Below are positions 9,208 through 19,333 of a stretch of 34,623 nt of DNA, in pieces. The notes beneath the pieces were generated by a model. The model was given only the letters and a program-made list of their open reading frames with translations, ran no database searches and was not told the DNA's origin. Position 1 is the stretch's first letter, and every line of letters starts with the position of its first letter. The stretch covers positions 1 through 34,623 of the forward strand of contig JALQPE010000953.1 in NCBI GenBank assembly GCA_030407315.1. The letters run 5' to 3'. The translations under genes and the position numbers were made by a program. The stretch is from Asparagopsis taxiformis (lineage: Eukaryota; Rhodophyta; Florideophyceae; Bonnemaisoniales; Bonnemaisoniaceae).

Positions 9208-12200
9208 ATGCCTCCGCGTACTATCCCTCAGTCGACCACCAGTGCAGCTCGAGAGCTCACCATCCCTGCCATGTCCCGCACTGGCACCTCGCTTTCGAAC
9301 TACCTATTCAGGGAAACGAAACTTCCGATCGCTGACATTCATGTCACGGAAGAAACATCCCGCGAGGTTGATGTCTCTCATGTTGAAGTGCTCTTCCAGA
9401 AGATGGTTCTCGAAGGCTTTCAGACCTCTTCTGTGGGCTCCATGACTGTGGTAAATCTACCATTTGGGCCCGATGGAACACGCTACTACATAGCGGACGG
9501 TCTTCATCGTCGTGGAGCTCTGGTGCGGGCGAAGGAGGAACAGGTTGAGCGTCTAGCTTCCGTTGTGGACAACGTTCCTGTCCAGGAAGCCTTGAGGCCG
9601 GATGGTGCGCCAATGACTATGGAGGATGTCCTTTACCTCAGTCAGCGGTTGAATGAGCTTGTTCACACTGTTTTGCCAACCACCATCCGGGATCGTATAC
9701 ATGCTATCATTAGCATATACAATTGCAACCTCAAGTACGCTCAACCTGGGGATAGGAATCTGGCCAACATGACGGCTTCGCAGCTGTCTAATTGGTTCTT
9801 CCAACGTCATTTTTCTGGCATCCTCCGGAAGAGTACCGTGACGTCCATCGTCAATGTAGCTATGAATATGCGACGTTCGCCTCGCACGTACGCAGCCTAC
9901 AAGATGGCTTCCGGGAGGAAGGAGAACGAGGTCGGCATCAGCCTTCTGGTCCTAAAAGACACAGCATTCACGAAGGCTGAAGACCGTGCTAGTGAATTGA
10001 TGGTCAAATGCCTTCACTACCGGTCTGTGCTGCTGATGCATTCGTTTGGACGTATCCCAGGTCTCCAGCTCCGTACATATCTCAATTACGCTAGAGATTT
10101 CTACGAGGTCATCCGTGAACCAGCACCCATGGTTGACCTCAGTACGGAGCAATTGGCAGACCTGGAAGACCTTGAACCGGATGGAAAGGAAATGATCCCG
10201 ACCTGGAAATCCGTGTTCAAGCGTATGGTTCAGTACGAGGAGGAGCCGGTGCCGAAGAGAACGGAGAACCAAGATCTTCGTATAGAAGATTTCCGTTCGG
10301 TCATCCAGCATCGTTTCAATGTTTCACCGAAGCAACAGACTCCTCCTCGTACTGAGCCGTTGGACTCTCTTGCGAATACCACTCCCGCCAATGACGTGGT
10401 AATGGAGGAGGGTGCGAGGGCTTCAACGAGTGCTCCTCCTGCACCTGTCCCTCCGCCAGGATCACCATCGCAAGTGCCTGGCAAGGATCGTTCTCCGACA
10501 CAGTTCGGAGAAACTATCATCGAGCCTCTCCCTGTCCCCCTTCCCTCTGAGCCGCTTCCAGAGGATGAAACTGGTCCCTTGGACATTTCTGCTGCTGTTC
10601 CACCTGAACAAACGCAGCAGAATGCTCCCGGATCCTCAGGCAATCCCACCACCCCTCCTGCCAATCCCACCACCCCTTCTCCTCATCCCTCTCCTGCTCA
10701 GTCTCCCATGGCTGCCTCAACACCCTCCGCTGCCCGGGTTCCATCTTCTCCCCCCAAGTCTCCTATGGCTTTGTCACCACCCTCCCCTGCTCCAGTTCCC
10801 CCCACTCCTATGGGTGAACAGCAGAACCCCGAAACTGCGGAAGTCTCTGAACCGCTGGGGGTGGTGCGGAGTATCCCGTTTCGCGTGCCATTCGCATTCC
10901 GGCCGACGAAACTACTCCACGCCCCTTCCCTTGCTCTCTTGGACCGCACTGTCGCTTTCCCGGCTCTGCCGCTGTGCACAAATGCACAGCGTGCAACTCT
11001 AAGCCAGTTCACAATCTGTGCGACTATCCCCGCGTCCACCATCTCATCCCCATCAAGTACCTTAACCAAGGTGAGCGAGACATGGTCTTCGTCTGCTCCC
11101 GTCGGTGCTATGATGGTCGTCAACCCAATGACGCCCCTTCTTGGACCCCTCCTGCAGGGGTCACGTTACAAGAAGCGTGGGATGGTGACGAGTTTAATCC
11201 TTTTCGCAAAGGAGGCTCAACGACCGAGTCGGTGGAACAGGACAAGGGTGAAGCGGGTGTCAAGGACAAGAGGAGAACCGTAGGAGAGAAGACTCCCATA
11301 TCTCTGGACAAGGTCAAGAAGCCCTCCAAGAGAACCCGACGAGGGGAAAAGAGGAAAAGGGACGATACGTTTAGTCCGCTTCCGGCCCGTGTTACTCGGT
11401 CGAAGACCAGAAGTGCTGCCGTTGCAGAGCAGCTCATCGCTCTTGGCAGCACTTCTTCCCCTCCTCCCTCCCTTCCGCTTCCTGGTCAACCCCCGTCTTC
11501 GGGTGAGAAGGAGCGTGACAATGAAGGTGAGAGTGAGGAGGAGGAAGAAACCCCCGCGAAATCGAAGGTGACTTCGAAGGGGTTTCTGGTCCACCGGTAC
11601 GAGGACGAACAGCCGAGTCCACCTCCCCACCTCCTCGAGAATACTTCCGTGGTCGAAGCTGAATCGTTCGTCCGTTCAGTTTCGAGCCTACTTCATCCTG
11701 AACACCGCTCTGGGTTCTACTTGACGGAAGGGGAGGTGGAGGAACTGAGGGAGGATATTGACTCCATGGCTGGTTCTTCGTCCATCGAGAGGGCTGTGTG
11801 TTTCGAGCGGGCAAGGGCTAGTATTGATTCTGATGGATATGTTGTCCTGGAGAACATACTAGGAGCTAAGGAAGTGCGGTCTAGTATCCACGACCTTCTG
11901 GCAGCCTTTGCGAAGAAGTTCTCGGAAGACGAGGAAGGTGCGTGGATTTCGATTCTGAATTCCGGTTCTCGAGGTAAGGATGCAGAAGGGGGCTGCCGTC
12001 TCGGCAACGGTACATGACCCCCTGCAAGGCCGTTGTCGAAGACCTGGACACGCTTGCGTCTGGTCCAATAGCTCACGATAAGGTCTCTGTGGATGTTCTG
12101 CTCGCTATTATAGCAGAAAAGCTCCACTTAGAAGATTCCGTTTCTTCATTGAAGGGATTCAAGGAAGGCTCCAAGCTCAGGTTTGGCAGAACAGGTCTTC

Positions 12201-12751
12201 GGATGCTGCTCACAGGGTCGGGCTGTGATCGTCAGATACCTCATCTGGACTTCACATACCCCGGTCCACCGCCAGGGGAACCCAACCGATACTACGGTAA
12301 ACCTGCACCAGATCCTGACTATGCATTCATTGCAACTGGTGCAGTGGGTTCCCCGATTCTGGTACGACCTCGCAGCCATACCTTCCTCAACTCCCCACGC
12401 AAGGCCTTCCTGGACGTCTGGCCCCACCTCGTTCCCAAGCTGGTCTGGATACCTCCCTTCTCTGTTTTTGTCTCTCGTGGAGACTTGGAACATGCAGGTC
12501 CAGGATGGCAGGACCATGATTTCGTGAAGACCAGACTTTCCAACACTGGAATGCCGTATGGTCACCATATTCGAGTCCACACAATGGCTGCGCGTGTCTC
12601 CTCCGAGCTCGTCAACGACCTAGTTTATGCGCCAGGGCTGGGTGACGACCCCAATGCTCTGCCGGAGCCCTACGATTTCGATCACGACTACGTGTCGGAT
12701 AGTGATAAGGAAGAGGAAAGTAGTTGCGAAGAGTATATTACAGTTGAATAG
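9208..12751 (+). CDS. ParB-like / Cys-His cluster / 2OG-Fe(II) dioxygenase-like protein
   Basis: Residues about 35-130 resemble the ParB/Srx N-terminal fold: LPIADIHV, then YYIADGLHRRGALVRA (DGLHRRG at 97-103). A helical region follows (to about 330), then a Pro/Ser linker. The frame then moves from 1 to 3, where a Cys/His cluster is encoded (Cys codons at 10932, 10950, 10983, 10992, 11019, 11094 and 11106; His at 10947, 10977 and 11010). An acidic/basic linker leads to SDGYVVLENIL (about 11830), typical of phytanoyl-CoA-dioxygenase-like folds. HLD at 12242-12250, His at 12491 (LEHAGPGW) and Arg at 12572 fit the HxD...H...R iron and 2-oxoglutarate site. The second junction could be an intron 11974-12041 (GTAAGG...GAAG, 68 bp). 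The first is unresolved (10795-10871 is a weak candidate, or a frameshift). It could be a DNA-targeted oxidase, but the substrate is unknown. Confidence 0.7.
11974..12041 (+). other. Candidate intron in ParB-dioxygenase gene
   Basis: A canonical GTAAGG donor follows TCTCGAG, with acceptor TCGAAG. Removing 68 bp joins ...ILNSGSR to DLDTLASGPI in frame. The acceptor is not the favoured CAG/TAG, so a one-base indel is an alternative. Confidence 0.45.
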
Positions 12752-12975
12752 ATAGCATATGAACTATAACTTGCTCTAAACTGATATTTCTCTTGTTTCC
12801 ATGTTCTCCCATATTCCTATAGTCTACTTGTAGTTTGTCAGAATCTCCTTCCGTTGATAGTCCTCTGCCCTCTCCCCTTCTGGTGCATGGCAAGGTAAAG
12901 AATGGTAGTATACTAGTTGCAACCAGTGTGCCTTCGTAAGTCGCGAAGGGCGCTGGACCCCTGGCGTTGAGGTCC

Positions 12976-13098
12976 TAAAATTTGGTAATTTTTTTCGCTC
13001 CGAAATTACTGCAGTAAAAAGCGATCTAGCAAAGTGCACCAACCTAGATCACTTTTTACTGCAGTAATTTCGGAGCGAAAAAAATTACCAATTTTTTA
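12976..13098. repeat. Palindromic element copy 6
   Basis: Arms TAAAATTTGGTAATTTTTTTCG and complement, with nested CTGCAG palindromes and a GTGCAC centre. The inner arms differ slightly (GCGATCTA against TAGATCAC). It starts about 225 bp after the dioxygenase stop codon and is followed directly by CATCTCCCGTTCCATG, a flank shared with copy 7. Confidence 0.92.
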
Positions 13099-13865
13099 CA
13101 TCTCCCGTTCCATGGACACCGCGTTTACAGACGTACTCAAACCAGGGAACCTGGCCACGTAAGCACGGTTGAGCTATCACTGTTTCAACAAAGTTAGTCA
13201 TGTTGCAGCACTTCACAGAACACAACATTATTTTGAAATCACTAGTTTGTACAACATTCCCATAGGTAAACGACCCATTCCGAATTCTGACTAGGCATAG
13301 CAGCCACTAAACATACGGGTAAGACTTTTGAATTCCTGCTGCGGCTGGAATGCAATATGCACTATTCAAGTCTTTCCAAATAGGGGCTATCCCATACGTA
13401 GGGTACATGAAGTGAAGCTTTATAGAAATTGGGTCTATTTTACCTGGTAGTTTGTCTCGTCGACTTCACTTCCTAGATCATCTATATATAGACATGTAGT
13501 ATACCGCGGAATGGGTCCTATGACAATAATACTCCTAATGACCTATTGAGATTACCCTGTACGTACCTTCCCCTCTCGATATAACACATTAGAGTCGTAT
13601 ACGACTAAAGCTACAACTATGATTACAGAAAAGGATAAATGATGCCCACGGAGTACAAAGTACAGCATACACCTTGATGTTAACGCGTTCAATGTGCTCG
13701 CAGAACTTCCTCTCCAAGGTTGGGAAGTGAACGTGCGTGTATAACAGCCTCCGAGCAGGTGATGTCCTGAGCGCCCCACGGAACTCAAGCGCTGCATATG
13801 GGGCTAATTCCGGTGCAGGTTGTTGGAAAAGCCCAAGTTCGGCGCCCGGAAGCTCAGAGAGATGT
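13099..13865. other. Intergenic, nothing recognised
   Basis: About 770 bp of A+T-leaning sequence with only short frames in both directions and no domain, tandem repeat or RNA gene that I can identify. Confidence 0.5.
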
Positions 13866-13925
13866 ATAAATTTGGTAATTTCGGAGCGAAAAAATTATCA
13901 AATTTCAACATCTCCCGTTCCATGA
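13866..13925. repeat. Palindromic element copy 7, internally deleted, with flank
   Basis: Only the outer parts remain: TAAATTTGGTAATTTCGGAG, then CGAAAAAATTATCAAATTT. The central TTACTGCAGTAA and GATCTA segments are missing. It is followed by CATCTCCCGTTCCATG, identical to the flank of copy 6. It is therefore a deleted derivative of a duplicated copy-6 segment, not an independent insertion. Confidence 0.8.
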
Positions 13926-14131
13926 ATGATTGCTGTTTATGGGTAGTATAGTCGTATGTGCAACTGAGCAAGGTCATAGTTAAACTATTAGACTGTAACG
14001 GTCGACTTATTCATGTTCTCCCTTTCTACAGCTTTACATCTTTGTGTTTCGTTTCTATGCTCACTACAGCAAGGCCTACACGCGGTCCCTCACACACATA
14101 TCAGAGCCTGCAAATTGTCCGTCATCTAGAC

Positions 14132-16873
14132 ATGGCAAGACCGAGAAAGTCTAGGAATGGCCTACGACTGCGATACAACAATGTATACCCTGGTCGTAAT
14201 CGGGCTCGGCGTTCGACTACCAGAACAGTTTCTGACCCTTTCTCCGTCCATCACATGGGCTGGAGACCAATGCAAAACCCTCTTCCTCCCCCACAAATAG
14301 ACCATGACAGCACTTTGAACATTCCCCAGAATCCAAATGCTATCAACCACCGGCTCCCAGATGCAACACCCCCTTCCTCGCCTGTCCTGGATACGTCTAC
14401 AACTGGGAACAATAGCTTGCATGCTATTGCTCTGGTACCCATGGATACCACTGTCTCTCTGGAGTAAGCAAAAAGCGAAGAGGGAAACACCCTGCCACCT
14501 CCAGCAGTTGAAAACCTATCCACCATTCCCGACGATTGTGATATGATACTTCCTTCTAGGAGTGAACCTGCTTCTGCTGTTGCGACAGTTCCTACTGAAT
14601 TCCATCACGATAGTTCTGACGAACCCGATGGTGTATTCTCAGAACATGATACCGTGTCGAATGATAAAGACCTGCTACTACATGAGGAGATAGAGTCTAA
14701 ACTTCTCATCTCTTCTCCTTTCATCTTCAATACGTCCAATCCAGCCAAAGCTCGCAATTACATGACACAATGGACTACGCTGTATATTGTCGCAAAGCTG
14801 ACAGGCTCCACAAAAAGTTCTGCCGCTAGCTTGCAGGAAGATCGTGTTTTGTTCGATTTCGCGAGAAAAGGCTCAACGAATAAACATGTTCAGCAAGGTC
14901 TGCCTCATTATTCGACAATAGTGCGTAAGGTGAGACCGTAGCTATTCTACAATGCATGGTTGCGTTCAGAAACCGTTTATTTTCCTGTAAACGTAGAGCG
15001 CAGTGCAGCCCGTGTAGCTTCCTCCGCAATTCTACGAAGAAGCCGGGTCGAACGAGCAACAACAGGCCAATCAGCACCTGTACTTATCGTTCCACCAAGC
15101 GAATATGCACGAGCAGACATTACTACGCCACAAATATTCGACCTTGCGTGGCGTGATAACACACAATTGGATACTTTCGACTCGGATGAGTCACTAAGTT
15201 TCCATGGTAATGTGTGTACATCCAGGATAGGAAAATTCAGAGAGTACTCTCTGAAAGGACAAAACTATACTCTGAGGGCAGAGGAGGATAAGGATGGCTC
15301 TCCGGTTCCTGCTTTCGGGGGTAGTATTGTGGAGCTTCGAGTGATATCAGGGCGGCACGCCTCTTCTCTAGATCCTACTCTCAGTTCCCTTTTCCAACAG
15401 GAATCACTATCTTCCAGCCATGAGTCGTTCAAAGCTTTCACATCTTCTTCGTGGATTAACTCTGGTGCCGCATTTCATAGCAGGCTTTCGGTCTCCCCGC
15501 ATTCATATGGGTCTTCCTTCATCCTTCAGAAAGAGTCTTTCCGGGAATATGCTCGGCCGGGTGATCACCTGACAGTTTTATCACCCAGTCCTGAGTGCAA
15601 CCCTACTCAAAATTGTGGTATACAGTTCTTCATTGGGCTTGTCGTCAGCTCTCCCGGACCGCCAGGCCCATCACAAAAACTGCTCTTTCTCGTCAACTCT
15701 GAAGGGCATTACAAAGTTGTCGGCGGAACTCGTGCAATCAATAATGTCAAGTTATTGAAACCAGGCACGAGCTCCAGCCCCTTTCATCCTACACATCTCC
15801 GTGGGGTTCTCAGCTGCGGTACCACATACTACGTCTATCCATTTCTTTTATACTGCGATGACTTCAATGAAGCCTCTGGTAAGAAAGGGAGTGCTGGAGG
15901 ATGCTATATGCTCCCAATGGGTCTTCCGTTGGACTGTCGCCGGAACAGTTCTGCTGTGCACGTTATCGGTGTCACAGGTCCTGGTGTTAGTACAAACCAT
16001 ATCCTTCGACATATCTCTAGAGACATTATTCAAGGATGTACGTCGGGGTTTCGTGATGTCGATCCAGACGGCAATGAATGTCTAATTTTCCTGGACTTTA
16101 TTGGTTTCGTATCGGATTATCCTGCCTGTTCTCATGTGCTGGATGTCATGGGGCACAACGCAGACTGCCCATGCCATTTGTGCTTCTTTGTAAGAGGGGT
16201 GAAATATGGGAAGAACTCGCAGTTTGGCTACGACACCCGTTTAAATTCGAGCTCTGATACACACTTTCGCACATCCGAGCGAATAGCTGCTGTTCAGTCA
16301 TCGGAAAGTTCTGCAAACATCTTGAAGTATCTGGGTTTGAGAACAGTGCAAAATATCAAAGACACTCCATTGCTTCTCATTGAAAGACTACTTCATGAAG
16401 CTAGGTCCAAAGGGCTGGTTCCAACCGGGACACCACTCGGAAACGATGGTCTACGAATCCCTGTCGTGCCTGCTATTCTGGACCCATACCGTTCGACGTT
16501 TGTTGGAATTGACCATCTCCTCCACGGACTGGCAAAGGATGCTCAGGACAATGCTTTTTCAAGCTTGCCTAATGATGGTGTGAGAAGGCTGGCCGACAGG
16601 TTCATGGTGGATGCCCTCCGTGTATTGGGTCTCGCAAATCAGAACAAGATATATAACTTCAACGCAGGTGAAACTCATACAATGGGAATATCGGACAGAT
16701 TTGCAGTTCTCCTCGTCGCCGAACACTGCTTCAGGTCTTCTCTGAAATTCCAATCGCAGGCTACGAGGTCATCCGAAGGTAGCGGTTCAAGGTCACTCCA
16801 GGCTTCTGAAGAGCAACGCCATCTGTCTCTCGAACTTGTTCGTCTCCTTTCCTCTATTTCTGCAGCTACATAA
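14132..16873 (+). CDS. CACTA/EnSpm (TNP2-like) transposase
   Basis: The ATG at 14132 follows a pyrimidine-rich leader. Intron 1 is 14464-14559 (96 bp, GTAAGC...TTCCTTCTAG), a strong splice pair that removes an in-frame TAA. Intron 2 starts at 14925 (GTAAGG) and ends at 14969, 14996 or 15008, all of which keep the frame; 14996 has the best pyrimidine tract. The N-terminal region is basic, then Ser/Pro/Asp-rich. The catalytic part (15.4-16.7 kb) has LLYCDDFN, a following KGSAGG, IFLDFIGFVSDYPACSHVLD and GHNADCPCHLC. These match the DDE-type layout of CACTA transposases (DD pair, GD-like helix, Cys-rich insertion). It should cut and join transposon ends in the nucleus. The 3' end is uncertain: a strong acceptor-like CTATTTCTGCAG ends at 16865, just before the TAA at 16871. 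Confidence 0.75.
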
Positions 16874-17593
16874 TTCCTACCACGAAACAATATCGACGGT
16901 TCTGAGGCAGTACAGAGAGCTACAGGGAATTCTGCGCGCAACAGTCTCCGTCGTCTGCAGCAGCTGTCGAAAGAATATGCTACTCTATTGGATGACCTGC
17001 TCAAGACTGTTCCTACCAGACAGCGGAGCACAGCGTTCTCGAAGAAACGGAAGATGCAGACAGAAGGTATAGTAACGAATGATAATGACCACATTGAGAT
17101 GGAAAACAAGACTGCTGGATTCCGGGCAAGGAAGATTCTTGACAATAAGCCAAACTTGCACCGTCTCATTGAGGCATTTGAACACACTGTTCCTCTGCTC
17201 GGACACGCTCGCCAGGTAGCTGAGCTATCATTCGAAGCAACATATCAACAAATGAAACGAGGTCTAGAGCATTCCGGAGGTGCTGACAGACAGTTGGATG
17301 CTATGTTAGCGGCACTCCGAAACTATTGGAAAGGAAGCCTCCATCTTGCTTTGAAAAGTTTCTCCAATTCTACTCCAGCATCTGTGGAGAGACAACGTTC
17401 TAAACGGTTTCTCCTTCGTGTTCTATTCGGACGGGAGCACTGTAAATCGATGGAGAACCTCCCGGCTAGTACGCTGCATGACCTCTGTCAAGAACCCCTT
17501 CTCGAACATTTGAATAGGTCTTCTTTACCATTCTTCTCTTCTCCATATTCATATTACTCGTGGACAGGAGTTCCCTCTTCATTACCACAGTAG
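16874..17593 (+). CDS. Probable C-terminal part of the CACTA transposase gene
   Basis: The same frame as the transposase reopens directly after its TAA and runs 240 codons, with a coding-like start (SARNSLRRLQQLSKEYATLL) and a first ATG at 16988. It has a basic KKRKMQ patch and predicted helices but no recognised domain. It is probably a further exon of the transposase gene whose splice sites I could not fix. A separate small gene or a stop-codon break is possible. Confidence 0.5.
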   Translation, partial: FLPRNNIDGSEAVQRATGNSARNSLRRLQQLSKEYATLLDDLLKTVPTRQRSTAFSKKRKMQTEGIVTNDNDHIEMENKTAGFRARKILDNKPNLHRLIEAFEHTVPLLGHARQVAELSFEATYQQMKRGLEHSGGADRQLDAMLAALRNYWKGSLHLALKSFSNSTPASVERQRSKRFLLRVLFGREHCKSMENLPASTLHDLCQEPLLEHLNRSSLPFFSSPYSYYSWTGVPSSLPQ

Positions 17594-17826
17594 GATTTTT
17601 CCTATGGGCAGAATTCGGATGCAGTCATGCTTCGTGGAAAACCTTGCAAGGGAGCACGTCTCAGTTCTGCCCACCCTGCCTGTGCAGCTTCGCCCTCTGC
17701 TGCGTCTCGGGACTTTTCAAAGCCACAAGAAATAGCTTCTGGCTGTGTAGTACAAGCTTGCTACTCAGCTTCCCCGTCTTCTAGAATTCTACAGAAGACC
17801 TGTTCGCCTTCTTTTTGGGCTGTTAC
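17594..17826 (+). pseudogene. 5' part of ORF split by the gypsy insertion
   Basis: The frame encoding MLRGKPCKGARL (from 17627) up to SFWAV at 17826 stops making sense inside the LTR. Its continuation is at 25152-25503, and the two parts share the duplicated GTTAC. The protein is Ser/Ala/Pro-rich with no recognised domain. It is in the same frame as, and 34 bp after, the preceding transposase-related ORF, so it may be the last exon of that gene. Confidence 0.6.
17822..17826. repeat. Left target-site duplication GTTAC
   Basis: GTTAC directly precedes the TG of the left LTR; the identical pentamer follows the CA of the right LTR at 25147-25151. Five base pairs is the usual duplication size for Ty3/gypsy integration. 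Confidence 0.93.
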
Positions 17827-18078
17827 TGTTGGCGTGTCTTCTTGCACGCGTGATAGACGCGGAGGCGCGACAAATTAAAAAAAGGAAAAAGTAGTTTACT
17901 GGTTGTAGTCTGTCTATTTTTCTGTTCCCGATACATTATGATCGGACATTATATAGACCGGTGGCGGCGCGACACTGCAAACGTGTTTGCCGCCGGCACC
18001 GGCTGAGTTAGGGCTAGAAATTACAAAATTTTGTAAAATCTGGACTCCCAAATTTTATTCCGAAAATGTCATACGACA
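17827..18078 (-). repeat. 3' LTR of gypsy element
   Basis: TG...CA-bounded 252-bp repeat, almost identical to the one at 24896-25146. In the element's orientation it lies after the polypurine tract GAGGGGAGGG (complement of 18082-18091), with three bases between. Confidence 0.93.
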
Positions 18079-18157
18079 CGGCCCTCCCCTCAGGCCGACG
18101 CCCGGTGGAGGCCAAATTGGCGGGTTCCAGCACATAAAAGCTGACTCTTCACTGATT

Positions 18158-19333
18158 ATGCCGAGATACGACCTGGCACCGCTGACCGACACCCCTTCCG
18201 ACTCCATCGCCCCGATTTGCCCTGCGTACGTCCGTCCCCGTCCAGCTGACGTCCAGCCGTCCTCGAGTCGAGACGCTGCTTTCGTGGATCCCCCGGTCCG
18301 CCGGGGACCTAGTGGCCGAACGCCTTGGATGGCTCGGACAAACCAGACTGCGAAGCGATCCACTGGGGGACGGGCGCCGCGGAAAGATCTCGCAGCCGCA
18401 GCAGCCCGCCGCCGATCGTCGCGCCGCGAGGATCGCACCCCGGTAACGCACACCCGCCGCGACAACAAGCACGTGGAGCACGCAGAGGGTGCTATTGTCC
18501 CTAGGATACCGAATGAGATCGACTTTGACGACTCTCGGAATTTCCGACACGAGCGGACTCTTTGGGATTGCTCGGGTCGCACGGACGTTCGTCGCATCAC
18601 TAAGAATAAAGTTCAGGATGGGCGTCCGGTAACGTGGACGATCGACTGCGGTCGGGTCGGCGGCCAGCGGTACTCGAAGAGTGTCTCCAGTGTTCAGCTT
18701 CACTTGCTGTTCAGATTACAAATAGGGAGCTTCGCTGAAGCGGAGGAGTGTTCGGTTCTCACGGCAGAGGCGTGCTTCCGGCTCGGTCTCACCGAGTCAT
18801 TAGGTGACCAGACCGTGTATGGCGAGTGCGATGCCGACGAACCTTGGATCATCAAAAGCATCTGGTTCTCGACCGGCGCTGGTGACGAAGAAGAGGGTCG
18901 TTACTATGCGCGGTATGAGCGTCGACCCGGGGAGAAGGTAGATACGGTAAGCATCATATACCTCTACACTATGACCTTCCGAAGAGAGGTTTTCCCAGCC
19001 TCTGATAAAGGGGATCGCACTCAAGCCGGCGTTACAGTCGTCGACGACGTTCCTTCGCGAGCGGGCCTCGTGCTCGAGTACGACCAATGGTGCTCGAAAC
19101 ATCCTGGTATCCCGCTCCAGGTCAACGAGATAATGTCTAGACCCCCGTCGCCCGAAGCAGAGAATTTCTTCGTCCGCGCCAAGGTCGTACCGATTCAAGA
19201 CTTCCATGACTCTTGCATTCGCGCCGCCGGGGCGATCGCCCCGGCGGCGCGCCTAGCATTCGAATGCTATTGCCATCGTACATGGCAGAGCCGCTGCCAA
19301 GAAGTTCTTCCTCGAGGAGGCCAAGCGGGATAA
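18158..19333 (+). CDS. Antisense accessory ORF in gypsy element, part 1
   Basis: ATG at 18158 opens a plus-strand frame of about 390 codons, opposite to gag-pol and outside any retroviral domain. It starts with a Pro/Arg/Ala-rich, strongly basic region (to about residue 110), then an acidic, mixed globular-looking region. I recognise no domain in it. The believable coding ends near 19250, at a large palindrome; beyond that another frame carries on (part 2). Additional antisense ORFs between pol and the 3' LTR are known from other LTR retrotransposon lineages, but I cannot assign this one to a family. Confidence 0.6.
   Translation: MPRYDLAPLTDTPSDSIAPICPAYVRPRPADVQPSSSRDAAFVDPPVRRGPSGRTPWMARTNQTAKRSTGGRAPRKDLAAAAARRRSSRREDRTPVTHTRRDNKHVEHAEGAIVPRIPNEIDFDDSRNFRHERTLWDCSGRTDVRRITKNKVQDGRPVTWTIDCGRVGGQRYSKSVSSVQLHLLFRLQIGSFAEAEECSVLTAEACFRLGLTESLGDQTVYGECDADEPWIIKSIWFSTGAGDEEEGRYYARYERRPGEKVDTVSIIYLYTMTFRREVFPASDKGDRTQAGVTVVDDVPSRAGLVLEYDQWCSKHPGIPLQVNEIMSRPPSPEAENFFVRAKVVPIQDFHDSCIRAAGAIAPAARLAFECYCHRTWQSRCQEVLPRGGQAG
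19221..19269. repeat. 30-bp and 16-bp perfect palindromes at a frame switch
   Basis: 19221-19250 is a perfect 30-bp GC-rich palindrome centred on GCGATCGC. Four bases later, 19254-19269 is a perfect 16-bp palindrome, TAGCATTCGAATGCTA. They lie where the antisense reading switches from frame 2 to frame 3 (a stop in frame 3 at 19254 limits the switch to the right side). Confidence 0.9.

Noticed and set aside
18055..18703. Minus-strand ORFs opposite the antisense accessory gene
   Set aside because: GC-rich Arg/Ser/Pro translations without domains. The plus frame is longer and continues into a second coding-like part.
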